Shown one piece after another: positions 26,393-34,902 of a stretch of 64,000 nt of DNA (position 1 is its first letter; every line of letters starts with the position of its first letter). The DNA comes from Clostridium aquiflavi (GTDB taxonomy: Bacteria; Bacillota; Clostridia; Clostridiales; Clostridiaceae). The stretch covers positions 3,589-67,588 of the forward strand of contig NZ_JAVJAN010000021.1 in assembly GCF_031344075.1 (NCBI RefSeq), read 5' to 3'. Below the pieces are notes generated by a model. That model did no database searches, was not told the origin of the DNA, and was given only the letters and a program-made list of their open reading frames with translations. Position numbers and translations under genes: made by a program.

Positions 26393-26740
26393 TGTTATAC
26401 CTCCTAAAACTAATAAAAATAAATTTTTCAAGTTTAGCACTAGTCATATCTTTTGTTTTCTAATAATGTACACAAATTTTTAAAACTAATATTATTTTAT
26501 TTAGTTTGTTTTATTGTATTTACTATTTTATATTAACACCATAAAGATAAATTTAAAAGTTACACTAGAAAGTTTTAAAAAGGATATAATATCAACTAGA
26601 GTTTTTTATTAAAAATTTAAATTACTTTTAAATATTTAATAATTTATAGTAAGTATTAAAGCGTAAATATTTATCATTATATGTGATGTTGATGATATAA
26701 TTAGCTTTAGATAAAATATTAAAATGTAAGGAAGATAAAC
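26393..26740. other. intergenic region, no gene seen
   Basis: Very AT-rich divergent promoter region between the oxidoreductase and fliB. No clear dyad or promoter pair stands out. Confidence 0.5.
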
Positions 26741-27952
26741 ATGAAAAAGAGTGTAAAAATGATATATCCATCATATATAGAGAAGTTTCAGTGCATTGGA
26801 GGAAAATGTGAAGATAACTGTTGCATTGGATGGGATATAGATATTGATAAAGAAACATTTAAAAAATATCATAAAGTTAAAGATGAAACCATGAAGAAGA
26901 TGTTCCAAAAAAATGTTCATAACAATAAATATTGTACTAATGAAAATTTAGATTATGGAAGAATTAAATTAAACAAAGTAAAAAGATGTCCGTTTTTAGA
27001 TGATGATAATTATTGTTTGATTCAAGGAAAATTTGGTGAAGATTATCTTTCTAGTGTTTGTACTCAATTTCCTAGAGTGCTAAATAAAGTAGACGATCAT
27101 TATGAAATATGCCTTGATTCAGCATGTCCAGAAGCATCAAGAATTATTCTTGGGAGTAAAGAAAAAATAGAATTCAAGGAAAGTGAGAGGAATTTAGGTA
27201 AGTATACTATGTCTGGTGTACTTAATACTAGATCATCAGAATTCAAAGATACACCTATAAAGTATTTTAAAGAAATACGAGATTTTTCAATAAAAATAGT
27301 ACAAAATAGAAATTTAAATATAAGTTCTAGATTATATGTTCTTGGTGATTTTTTAAATGAGATAGAAGATCTAGAGAATGGTAAAATAAAGGAATTTATA
27401 AATAAATATGATATAGAAACTAAATCTAAGTATTATAAAAGAGAGCGTATGAATTATGCACTTCAAGTTTCATTTTTTAAAAATGTAGTTGATTCTTTAG
27501 ATATAGTAAATGAAACTGATAGTGATAAATTTAAAAACTACACTAAAGAACTTTTAAAGGGATATAATATTAAAGATAATGATGGTGTAATTGAAAATGC
27601 AGAGGAATATATAAATGCATTTGAAAAATATACAGATATGTATATAGAAAACAACAGTTACATATTTGAAAATTATATGGTGAACTTTATATATAATAAT
27701 TTATTCCCTTTTTCAGAAAGTGATTTTATGTTTGAAGGGTATATTATGCTTTTATTTAGATATTCATTAATGAGGTTTTATCTAGTTGGAAAATACATAC
27801 ATAATGGAAAAGATTCTATAGAAGATATGATAGAGTTTATCCAAGTATTTATAAAAGCAGTAGAGCACGATAAGAATTATAGAAGTGAGATTTTAGAGTA
27901 TATCAAAGAAAATAACTTTGATAATATGGAATTTGCAAAAATGATTTTGTAA
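26741..27952 (+). CDS. fliB: FliB: flagellin lysine-N-methylase
   Basis: A 403-residue protein with the Cys-rich start IEKFQCIGGKCEDNCCIGWD. Further Cys-containing segments are RCPFLDDDNYCLIQ, SSVCTQFPR and CLDSACPEAS, matching the FliB family that methylates flagellin lysines; the clustered Cys suggest a metal centre. The C-terminal 250 residues are helical and variable. No flagellar gene is adjacent. AAGGAAGA precedes the start. Presence implies the organism makes flagella, consistent with the chemotaxis receptor at 3.2 kb. Confidence 0.88.
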   Translation: MKKSVKMIYPSYIEKFQCIGGKCEDNCCIGWDIDIDKETFKKYHKVKDETMKKMFQKNVHNNKYCTNENLDYGRIKLNKVKRCPFLDDDNYCLIQGKFGEDYLSSVCTQFPRVLNKVDDHYEICLDSACPEASRIILGSKEKIEFKESERNLGKYTMSGVLNTRSSEFKDTPIKYFKEIRDFSIKIVQNRNLNISSRLYVLGDFLNEIEDLENGKIKEFINKYDIETKSKYYKRERMNYALQVSFFKNVVDSLDIVNETDSDKFKNYTKELLKGYNIKDNDGVIENAEEYINAFEKYTDMYIENNSYIFENYMVNFIYNNLFPFSESDFMFEGYIMLLFRYSLMRFYLVGKYIHNGKDSIEDMIEFIQVFIKAVEHDKNYRSEILEYIKENNFDNMEFAKMIL

Positions 27953-27973
27953 TTTAAAATAAGTAGACTATAG

Positions 27974-28029
27974 AATGAGCTGTTGCATAATTAACTGATT
28001 AGTTGATTTGAGTAACAGCTCATTTTATA
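27974..28029 (+). terminator. probable terminator after fliB
   Basis: AATGAGCTGTT / AACAGCTCATT stem with a long loop and T-rich tail. Confidence 0.6.
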
Positions 28030-28108
28030 TTTATTTTTAAATTATATATTAAATAGTATAATATATACAATTATGATTAATTTTAGACAAAAGAAAGCAG
28101 GTAAGAAA

Positions 28109-28849
28109 ATGAAAAATATATTTAAAAAAATATTTGGTGGTAAATCAGAAGGGACTTCAGAAGATGGAACAAGTGTATATAGATATGATGAATCATTAAG
28201 TGATATGGATAATGTAGCGTTTACACCATATGTAGAAGAAATTAAAAAACATTTTGATAAAGTTTTTCCAGGAAGGCAATCGTCTACTTTTCATGAGTTG
28301 ATTTCTGATACTATACATATTGATATAACAATTATGGAAGCAACTGAAGAACAGCCTTTTAAGATATTATTTACAACTGGAATGAGTAGCATGCCTATGA
28401 CCCTTCCAGATGAAATACCGGAAGATCAAAGAGAATTATATTACAGGTCAGAGCTAATGATGTTTTTACCAGCAGATTGGGAGTTGACAGAGCAAAGCAT
28501 AAAAAATGAGAACAATTACTGGCCTATTAGATTAATGAAACAAATGGCACGCTTTCCTCATGAATATAATACATGGCTTGCATATGGACATACTGTACCA
28601 AATTATGAAACATATGATTCATATTCAGAAAATACAGGACTAAATGGTGTTATATTTAATATGTTTAAAGAAGAAATCAGTGTAATAAATACAAACGATA
28701 GTAATAGAATTAATATATATTATGTGCTTCCTTTGTATAAGGAAGAAATTGAATATAAACTGCAAAATGGTATGGATGCACTTATGGATAAACTTGATTC
28801 CACTGATTGGATAATTCTAAATTCACAAAGAGAAAATACATGTAAATAA
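28109..28849 (+). CDS. suppressor-of-fused (SUFU) domain protein
   Basis: The ATG at 28109 (MKNIFKKIFGGK) is favoured over 28073, though its ribosome site (AGGTAAG) is modest; the product has about 246 residues. After a charged, Gly/Ser-rich lead, the SUFU fold is recognisable from HIDITIMEATEEQPFKILFT, GMSSMPMTLPDE and ELMMFLPADW. LPLYKEEIEYKLQNG lies near the end. Bacterial SUFU proteins are of uncertain role and often act as immunity proteins to polymorphic toxins. No toxin gene is adjacent here, so that role is not supported. Confidence 0.85.
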   Translation: MKNIFKKIFGGKSEGTSEDGTSVYRYDESLSDMDNVAFTPYVEEIKKHFDKVFPGRQSSTFHELISDTIHIDITIMEATEEQPFKILFTTGMSSMPMTLPDEIPEDQRELYYRSELMMFLPADWELTEQSIKNENNYWPIRLMKQMARFPHEYNTWLAYGHTVPNYETYDSYSENTGLNGVIFNMFKEEISVINTNDSNRINIYYVLPLYKEEIEYKLQNGMDALMDKLDSTDWIILNSQRENTCK

Positions 28850-28951
28850 AAATATATAAGCAACAAATTTATAACCTATCATCGGATAGCATTTAAAGAC
28901 AGGATAAATAAATATAAAACCTTTAATATAGAAATAGTAAGGAGTGAGTTT

Positions 28952-29800
28952 ATGGATTGGCTTGATTCAATGAATAAGGCAGTTGAATATATAGAAGATA
29001 ATATCACTGAAAAGCTTGATATTGAAAAGGTAGCTAAAATTGCATTATCATCCCCGTTTCACTTTCAGCGTATGTACCATGTGATAACAGGTGTAACAAT
29101 AGCTGAATATGTACGGAGAAGAAGACTTACACTGGCAGCACAAGACATTATATCTGGTGAAAAAATTATTAATGTAGCTTATAAGTATGGATATGAAACA
29201 CCAGAAGCATTCACAAAAGCTTTTAGAAGAATGTATGGAATGAGTCCATCAGCTGCACGTGAGCCAGAGGCAAATCTTAAGGCATATCCAAAACTATCCT
29301 TTCACATTTCAATAAAAGGAGATAAAGATATGAATTATAAAATCGTTGAGAAAGAGAGTTTTAGAGTAGTTGGTAAACAAACAAGAATAACTATGGTTGA
29401 CGGAGAAAATTTTGAACAAGTACCTGAATTTTGGAACAATTGTATGAAAGATGGTTCATACAATTGGATTTGCTCAAAAGTAGGCAAGCTAGGGGTTCTA
29501 GGGATATGTAAAGATTTTGGCAAAGATGAATTTAATTATATGATAGGGGTTGAGGAAATCAAAGACTCTATTCCAAAAGGATATGTTTCAGCAACAATAC
29601 CTGCTGCTACTTGGGCTATATTTGAATCATCTGGAGCGTTACCTGATGCTATACAAGATCTTACCAGAAGGATATTTACTGAATGGTTGCCATCTACGGG
29701 ATATGAGCATGCTTGTGCACCAGAGCTAGAGATTTATCCTGAAGGTGATATATATTCTTCAGATTATAGATGTGAAATATGGATTCCAATTAAAAAGTAA
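28952..29800 (+). CDS. AraC family regulator with GyrI-like effector domain
   Basis: A 282-residue protein. Two AraC helix-turn-helix units span residues 8-106 (LDIEKVAKIALSSPFHFQRM and NVAYKYGYETPEAFTKAFRR). A GyrI-like/Rob-type small-molecule-binding domain follows from about 125 (IVEKESFRVVGKQTRI) to the end (YRCEIWIPIK). Regulators of this layout sense amphipathic compounds and control efflux or stress genes. The start follows AAGGAGTGAG. No obvious target is adjacent. Confidence 0.9.
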   Translation: MDWLDSMNKAVEYIEDNITEKLDIEKVAKIALSSPFHFQRMYHVITGVTIAEYVRRRRLTLAAQDIISGEKIINVAYKYGYETPEAFTKAFRRMYGMSPSAAREPEANLKAYPKLSFHISIKGDKDMNYKIVEKESFRVVGKQTRITMVDGENFEQVPEFWNNCMKDGSYNWICSKVGKLGVLGICKDFGKDEFNYMIGVEEIKDSIPKGYVSATIPAATWAIFESSGALPDAIQDLTRRIFTEWLPSTGYEHACAPELEIYPEGDIYSSDYRCEIWIPIKK

Positions 29801-29828
29801 ATTAAAAGAGTCACACTTAATTTATACT

Positions 29829-29862
29829 AAAAAATCCACGACGGAAATATCGTGGATTTTAA
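29829..29862. terminator. bidirectional terminator
   Basis: Perfect 11-bp stem AAAATCCACGA / TCGTGGATTTT between convergent genes. Confidence 0.82.
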
Positions 29863-29900
29863 TACTTAAAATATTTATAGGTTAATAAAAAAATTTTATT

Positions 29901-30449
29901 TTAGCAATGGCAGCATGGATACTCGTATATTGTTTCTTCCCACCATCCGAAAGCAACTATTGCACTATCAAATTCAAGTGGAAGAAATCCTCCAAGATAA
30001 ACTATAAGAGATTGTCCAGGTGAAATAATTATCTGTCCACCATCAATTACTAAAGTTGAATATGAAGAAACTATTCGACTAAATATATTTACACCATCTT
30101 GAGGTGGTTTGGTAACTGTAGTTAAATATTTAATTTTTCCTTCAGGAATTGGTTTTGGAATAATACCTAAGTTAGTACAGCTAACTGAATCACTAACCAT
30201 ACCTTTCTTTAGGGTAGCTCTAAGGTAAAATTCAGCTGATAAATTAAGAGTTGAAATATTTGTTACAGTTATAGCATTCACATAAATGTTTACTTTTGAA
30301 CCAATAGGATTTACTAATGCAGCTAAAGCATGCTGATCTTCACCAATTAATTTTGGTGTCTGACCAATGAAGTACTCTCCCTTTTCTGATTGGTATAATG
30401 GATAAGGTACTGATACTTCCTTCCTAATTTTTTTATCAAAATAGTACAT
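29901..30449 (-). CDS. unrecognised protein (possibly DUF6143) ending in CCHC
   Basis: A 182-residue protein; ATG 30449 lies seven bases after TAGGTGA, while a GTG at 30458 is less well placed. I do not recognise it with certainty; the layout reminds me of DUF6143 from spore formers. The sequence looks all-beta, with repeated hydrophobic strands (NIYVNAITVTNISTLNLSAE, GQIIISPGQSLIVYLGGFLP). It ends in aromatic and Cys/His residues (GWWEETIYEYPCCHC). There is no signal peptide and no TM. It could be a spore-coat or structural beta protein; this is inference. Confidence 0.6.
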   Translation of the reverse strand: MYYFDKKIRKEVSVPYPLYQSEKGEYFIGQTPKLIGEDQHALAALVNPIGSKVNIYVNAITVTNISTLNLSAEFYLRATLKKGMVSDSVSCTNLGIIPKPIPEGKIKYLTTVTKPPQDGVNIFSRIVSSYSTLVIDGGQIIISPGQSLIVYLGGFLPLEFDSAIVAFGWWEETIYEYPCCHC

Positions 30450-30647
30450 TTTAATCACCTACATAGAAAAAATTTTACTGGAATTTAATAGTTCCTATTT
30501 ATATTATATTTACAATACATAAGACATGTGATGAATTAAATATAAAAAGTACTTCAATTAATGAAAAAGTTAAGGTTATACCTAAAACAACGGATTTTAG
30601 TAATAATAGTCAGGTATTTAATATAATCATAGATTATTCAAATGAAT

Positions 30648-31325
30648 TTAATAAAAAACAAGTTCTTTCAGTTTTTTTTCATCTATAACTTTTACTTCTT
30701 TATAGCCTAAAGATACTAATCCATCCTTTTGAAATCTATTTAATATTTTGGTTACAGTAACTCTACAACATCCGATTAATTGAGCAATCTCTTCATGCGA
30801 ATAATCAATAGTGTAGGAATTATCACATTTATTTTTCTTAAAATACACACCTAAACGTACTAATAATTCAGCGGTTTTTTTATCGGCTTCTAAAAAAGCC
30901 ATGCTAGTAACTTGAATTGATAAATTCTGAATGGATAGTGACATAAGATGGAACATTTGAATCATTAATTCAGGATATTTTGTTAGATAAGGATAAAGAT
31001 CACTTAGGCTTACAGCGATTAATTCCACATCTGTAGCAGCGCTACCAGAGGTCATTCTAGAACCATAGGCAAAATAAGATGATTCACCAAAAAGATTTCC
31101 TTTCCTTAAAATTTCAATAGTAAGTTCTGTACCTTGAGGAGATATTAAAAAAACTCGAACTCTTCCTGATTTAATTAAATAGAAATTTTCAGCTATATCG
31201 TCTTGGAAATATATTATTTCATTTTTACGATATTTTTTTAGTGTACCGGCATCTTCAAATACCTTATAAAATTCAGATGTTATATTTACAGTTGAACTGG
31301 GAAAAAATTTTAGTTTATTATTCAT
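30648..31325 (-). CDS. Crp/Fnr family transcriptional regulator
   Basis: A 225-residue regulator. The cyclic-nucleotide-binding-like barrel covers about residues 25-140 (IIYFQDDIAENFYLIKSGRV, GNLFGESSYFAYGSR). The Crp-type HTH is SHEEIAQLIGCCRVTVTKIL near 175. No FNR-type N-terminal Cys cluster is seen, so an oxygen-sensing cluster is unlikely. It is transcribed divergently from the MFS transporter, with a perfect inverted repeat between the two starts. It most likely controls itself and the transporter. Confidence 0.9.
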   Translation of the reverse strand: MNNKLKFFPSSTVNITSEFYKVFEDAGTLKKYRKNEIIYFQDDIAENFYLIKSGRVRVFLISPQGTELTIEILRKGNLFGESSYFAYGSRMTSGSAATDVELIAVSLSDLYPYLTKYPELMIQMFHLMSLSIQNLSIQVTSMAFLEADKKTAELLVRLGVYFKKNKCDNSYTIDYSHEEIAQLIGCCRVTVTKILNRFQKDGLVSLGYKEVKVIDEKKLKELVFY

Positions 31326-31354
31326 AAAACCACCATCTATAAAAAATATTTATT

Positions 31355-31386
31355 AAATAGATTGTAGCCTATACTACAATCTATTT
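31355..31386. promoter_or_regulatory. perfect 13-6-13 inverted repeat operator between crp-type gene and MFS gene
   Basis: AAATAGATTGTAG, spacer CCTATA, then CTACAATCTATTT, an exact reverse complement. TATACT at its centre is a plausible -10 element, so a bound protein would block transcription. Binding by the adjacent Crp-type regulator is inferred. Confidence 0.78.
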
Positions 31387-31443
31387 TCAAGTATCTAGTT
31401 AAAATATTGTAAGGAAAAACGAATATAGGATGGGGATAACGTA

Positions 31444-32637
31444 ATGGATAAAAAAGAAAAACTATGGACAAGTCATTTTATATTGGCATTATTTATTACA
31501 ATAGGGGTAAACCTAGCTTGTAATTTATTATTATCAACAATATCAATTTATACAAAACAAATTACTAATGTTGATACCTATGCAGGCATGATGACAGGGG
31601 CATTTACATTAGCAGCATTATTTATTAGATTGCTTGCAGGAAAACTTTTAGACAAGGTTGGAAGAAGGAAAATATTAATATTAGGTGTAGCTATAACTGC
31701 ACTGTCAACAATATCATATTTAGCTATAAATAATATACAAATGATTATATTATTAAGAATATTTCAGGGATTTGGATTCGGGATATCTTCTACTGCAGTA
31801 GCAACAATTGTTACAGATGTTACACCAAAATCAAGAATGCTTGAAGGAATAGGATATTCTGGAGTAGGAATAACTATAACTACAGCAATAGGACCATCAA
31901 TTGCATTAGCTTTAGTTGGTAAGAGCTATGAAAACTTTAGATTATTATTTATTACAACAACAGTTGTAGCTATTATAACAATTTTGATATCTTTAAAATT
32001 ATCATATAGTGAAAATACTACAAAAACTCAATTAAATGAAGAGAATAATAAAGATAATGCTGAAGAAAAAGTAAATGAAAGAAATATGCTTGTACCTGCA
32101 ATCATATTATTTTTAGCAGCAGTTGCAGAAAGTACTATTTTGGCATTTACAGCTTTATATGGAATAGAGTTAGGCTTTAGTAATATTGGATTATTTTTCA
32201 CAATAAATGCTTTAGGTATATTAGCATCAAGATTGTTTATAAATCAAATAGTAAGTAAATTCGGAACAAATGCAGTATTATCATATGGATTAATAATTTT
32301 TTCAGTATCTATATTTGGAATGTCAATAGTTAAAACAATGCCTCAATTAATAATATTTGGATTTTTATGTGGAATTATGATGGGATCATTATTACCAATA
32401 ATTAATCTTATGATATTAGATTCAGTAAGTGAAAATAAAAAAGGAATGGCTAATGCTATTTATTATGCACTATTAGATGGTGGCTATGGAGTTGGCTCAA
32501 TAATTTGGGGTGAAGTAGTTATGGATTATGGATATAGAAGTATTTATGCATATGCAGGAGTTACGCTAATAATAGGGGTTGTTATATTTACAATTTACTT
32601 AATGAAAAGTAGAAAATTGGTATTAAATAAGATATAA
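31444..32637 (+). CDS. major facilitator superfamily transporter
   Basis: A 397-residue protein with twelve hydrophobic segments and a charged central loop (about residues 185-215, rich in Glu, Asn and Lys). The loop 2-3 signature is GKLLDKVGRRKILILG near residue 65. LRIFQGFGFGISSTAVATIV lies in TM4, where drug-exporter-type MFS proteins have the RxxQGxG pattern. It is probably an efflux pump under control of the divergent Crp-type gene. The start follows GATGGGGA. It has its own terminator. Confidence 0.9.
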   Translation: MDKKEKLWTSHFILALFITIGVNLACNLLLSTISIYTKQITNVDTYAGMMTGAFTLAALFIRLLAGKLLDKVGRRKILILGVAITALSTISYLAINNIQMIILLRIFQGFGFGISSTAVATIVTDVTPKSRMLEGIGYSGVGITITTAIGPSIALALVGKSYENFRLLFITTTVVAIITILISLKLSYSENTTKTQLNEENNKDNAEEKVNERNMLVPAIILFLAAVAESTILAFTALYGIELGFSNIGLFFTINALGILASRLFINQIVSKFGTNAVLSYGLIIFSVSIFGMSIVKTMPQLIIFGFLCGIMMGSLLPIINLMILDSVSENKKGMANAIYYALLDGGYGVGSIIWGEVVMDYGYRSIYAYAGVTLIIGVVIFTIYLMKSRKLVLNKI

Positions 32638-32675
32638 TAACTGAAAGTTCAGTAGTAATATAAATAATGCTTTTT

Positions 32676-32714
32676 AGACCTTGGTAATTAAAAAGAATTA
32701 CCAAGGTCTTTTTA
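32676..32714 (+). terminator. terminator after MFS gene
   Basis: Perfect 14-bp stem AGACCTTGGTAATT / AATTACCAAGGTCT with six-base loop and T-run. Confidence 0.9.
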
Positions 32715-32760
32715 TATAAATTAATATATTTTAGTTATATAGTTTTTATTAAAAATACTC

Positions 32761-32820
32761 TTGACAACATTATTTAAGTAGAATATTATAATAATATAAT
32801 GAAATTGATAATTGTTCTCA
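32761..32820 (+). promoter_or_regulatory. sigma-A promoter with Fur-like box before the flavodoxin gene
   Basis: TTGACA (32761-32766), 17-base spacer, TATTAT (32784-32789). Downstream, TGATAAT-T-GTTCTCA at 32806-32820 matches a Fur-type 7-1-7 dyad (TGATAATnATTATCA) at 12 of 14 positions. A second small dyad TTGTTC/GAACAA overlaps it. Iron control is inferred. Confidence 0.65.
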
Positions 32821-32844
32821 ACAAGGGAACAAAGAGGAGGATTT

Positions 32845-33270
32845 ATGAAAATAATTTATTGGAGTGGTACAGGTAATACAGAGGCTATGGCAAATTTAAT
32901 AGCAAAAGGAATTGAAGACTCAGAAGTTAAAACTGAACTGATAAATATTTCTAATGCTAATGTAGATAGTTTAAAGGATGAAAACATAGTAGTTTTAGGA
33001 TGTCCTTCTATGGGCGATGAAGAACTTGAAGGAGGAGAATTTTTACCATTATTAGAGAATGTTCAAGATGATTTAAAAAATAAAAAAGTTATATTGTTTG
33101 GATCTTATGGATGGGGTGATGGACAGTGGATGAGAAGCTGGGAAGAAGAAATGACAGCTTCAGGAGTTAATGTGGCTTTAGAACCACTAATTGTAAATTA
33201 TGCACCGGAAGGTGAAAGTGAAGAACAATGCATTCAATACGGAAGAGAAATAGCTAAATTAAGTAATTAA
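32845..33270 (+). CDS. flavodoxin
   Basis: A 141-residue short-chain flavodoxin. The FMN phosphate loop is IIYWSGTGNTEAMA at residues 3-16, and the aromatic flavin-stacking loops are GCPSMGDEELE and GSYGWGDGQWMRSWEE. The ATG at 32845 follows GAGGAGG; an upstream in-frame start at 32812 lies within the operator. It replaces ferredoxin as a low-potential carrier, classically when iron is short, in keeping with the Fur-like box. It is co-transcribed with the DUF3793 gene 17 bp downstream. Confidence 0.93.
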   Translation: MKIIYWSGTGNTEAMANLIAKGIEDSEVKTELINISNANVDSLKDENIVVLGCPSMGDEELEGGEFLPLLENVQDDLKNKKVILFGSYGWGDGQWMRSWEEEMTASGVNVALEPLIVNYAPEGESEEQCIQYGREIAKLSN

Positions 33271-33287
33271 TTAATGGAGGAGTAATG

Positions 33288-33938
33288 ATGGGAGAAAAAA
33301 TTAGTACTTTTTATAACTTATTAAATGGTATGGAGGGAAAAGAATATATTGAAACTTTTATATCTTATAATGTTGCATTAATAAGTGCTAGATTGAAGCC
33401 ATCAATTACACTGAATTTAAGTAAATATGATAATAAGGATATATTTTACTTATGGAATATGTATGGAAAAGATTATTTGAGAAAATTAAACTTAGGTTAT
33501 ATTTCATTGAGAGATAGCGATAAGTCTTTAATAGTATTAATTTATGATAAAGAGCTATTAGAAAAATATATCAATAAGAAGGATAATTTAAAATTTCTTA
33601 ATTGTGTAGGATATGATAGAGAGCTATCAGTAGAAGATGCGTTGAATACATTAAAAGATAGATATGAAGTATATAATTGTCCTCATGAATTAGGAATATT
33701 TTTAGGATATCCTTTAGAAGATGTTAAAGATTTTATGGAGTGTTCAGAGAAAAAATGTTTAACTTGTGGATATTGGAAAGTATATAATAGTGAAAATAAG
33801 GCCAAAACTATTTTCACACTATTTGATAGAGTTAAGGATTTTACTGTGACCAATATAATAGAGGGAAACAGAGCAAATAGTTTATCCCTTACATTAAAAG
33901 ATAATTTTCAAAAAAACCATAAAATAATATTTGATTAA
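33288..33938 (+). CDS. DUF3793 family protein
   Basis: A protein of about 216 residues; two adjacent ATGs (33285, 33288) are available and the second is better spaced from TGGAGG. Landmarks are SARLKPSITLNLSK near residue 30 and the C-terminal CPHELGIFLGYPLEDVKDFM. A CSEKKCLTCGYWKVYN motif with three Cys follows. The function is unknown, but the gene repeatedly accompanies flavodoxin genes in clostridia, and here shares the iron-type promoter. A link to iron or haem handling is inference only. Confidence 0.82.
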   Translation: MGEKISTFYNLLNGMEGKEYIETFISYNVALISARLKPSITLNLSKYDNKDIFYLWNMYGKDYLRKLNLGYISLRDSDKSLIVLIYDKELLEKYINKKDNLKFLNCVGYDRELSVEDALNTLKDRYEVYNCPHELGIFLGYPLEDVKDFMECSEKKCLTCGYWKVYNSENKAKTIFTLFDRVKDFTVTNIIEGNRANSLSLTLKDNFQKNHKIIFD

Positions 33939-33965
33939 ATAATAATAAAATAGTGAATTAATATT

Positions 33966-34038
33966 AGTTGAGAAGTTAAAGTGAAGAGTTAAGGAAAAAA
34001 TTCCTTAACTCTTCACTTTAACTTTTGCACTCTCAACT
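33966..34038. repeat. long near-perfect hairpin element
   Basis: The left arm AGTTGAGA plus AGTTAAAGTGAAGAGTTAAG pairs with the right arm ending CTCAACT. The fit is a 23-bp central stem around a short A-rich loop, a seven-base bulge and an outer 8-bp stem. Its sequence character (GAGTTAAGG/GTGAAGAG words) is that of dispersed palindromic repeats I recall from clostridial genomes. It stands just before an ordinary terminator. Confidence 0.65.
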
Positions 34039-34068
34039 AAAAAACGTGACATAAAGCCACGTTTTTTT
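34039..34068. terminator. bidirectional terminator
   Basis: AAAAACGTG / CACGTTTTT stem with short loop and runs of A and T on both sides, between convergent genes. Confidence 0.8.
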
Positions 34069-34117
34069 ATGTAAAGATAATATTCAATATAGTTATTTAG
34101 TATTAGGGTAGAGGAAT

Positions 34118-34621
34118 TTAAAATTTAAGTTCTGGATATAATATTTTGTATATTTTAGAGCGTTGTTCTATTTTTTTACCATAGTATTGTTTAGCATATT
34201 CAATTATTTTTGATTCAACTTTTTCGTCATTACGCAAAACCCATTTTCCCATCATATCATTTAAATTTGAATCACCACCATTATGAGAAATATACCATGT
34301 ACCAATTTGTATATTTACATCATCTGATGCAATGTCTTTAGGATCTGTAATATTTAACCCAATTTCTTTAGACATTTTTATACCTTCAGTATCTTTTATA
34401 TTCATTAAACCAACTCTATGTCCTTCTTTATAAGGAGTTGATTTAAAACCAGTTTCAAAATGTATTACAGCAGCTATCACTTCTGGTTTTACATTGTATT
34501 CTTTAGAGTATTTTTGTATATTATCTTTATTATTTAATGGATACAATACAGATCTTGCACAAACTCCAGTTCCAATTAATAATGCTCCAACTATGCCTAA
34601 TGTTATAAATATCTTTTTCAA
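34118..34621 (-). CDS. lytic transglycosylase (SLT-domain) protein
   Basis: A 167-residue protein. The start is TTG at 34621, eight bases after GGAGG; an in-frame ATG at 34636 overlaps that site. An N-terminal TM or signal segment (IFITLGIVGALLIGTGVCA) is followed by a small SLT domain. The catalytic Glu lies in IHFETGFKS near residue 56; GHRVGLMNIKD and IQIGTWYISHNGGDSNL follow. It would cleave peptidoglycan glycan strands outside the cell. It is smaller than secreted housekeeping transglycosylases. Single gene. Confidence 0.85.
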   Translation of the reverse strand: MKKIFITLGIVGALLIGTGVCARSVLYPLNNKDNIQKYSKEYNVKPEVIAAVIHFETGFKSTPYKEGHRVGLMNIKDTEGIKMSKEIGLNITDPKDIASDDVNIQIGTWYISHNGGDSNLNDMMGKWVLRNDEKVESKIIEYAKQYYGKKIEQRSKIYKILYPELKF

Positions 34622-34902
34622 AATTAACGCCTCCAATTGTATTGATTTTATTGAATATTTATTTGTTATTTGTAAGGTATGAGCTAATTTTAAATCAAAT
34701 AGTTATATTTTAGTATTCATTTATGTGACTGTAATATTTCAATTTTGTAAGGTTTGTTTTATAGAGTTTTAAAATTGTTATTCATATATAATTAATTCTA
34801 TATAAACAGAACAATTATAACATATTTTGTAAATTAAAAAGGGTATTTAATGTTATTATATATAATAAGAGATTTAGAATCTTAAGATGGGGGTATTAGG
34901 TA

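Noticed and set aside
28073..28108. Upstream start for the SUFU protein
   Set aside because: The ATG at 28073 has no ribosome site and adds a non-conserved basic stretch; kept only as an alternative.
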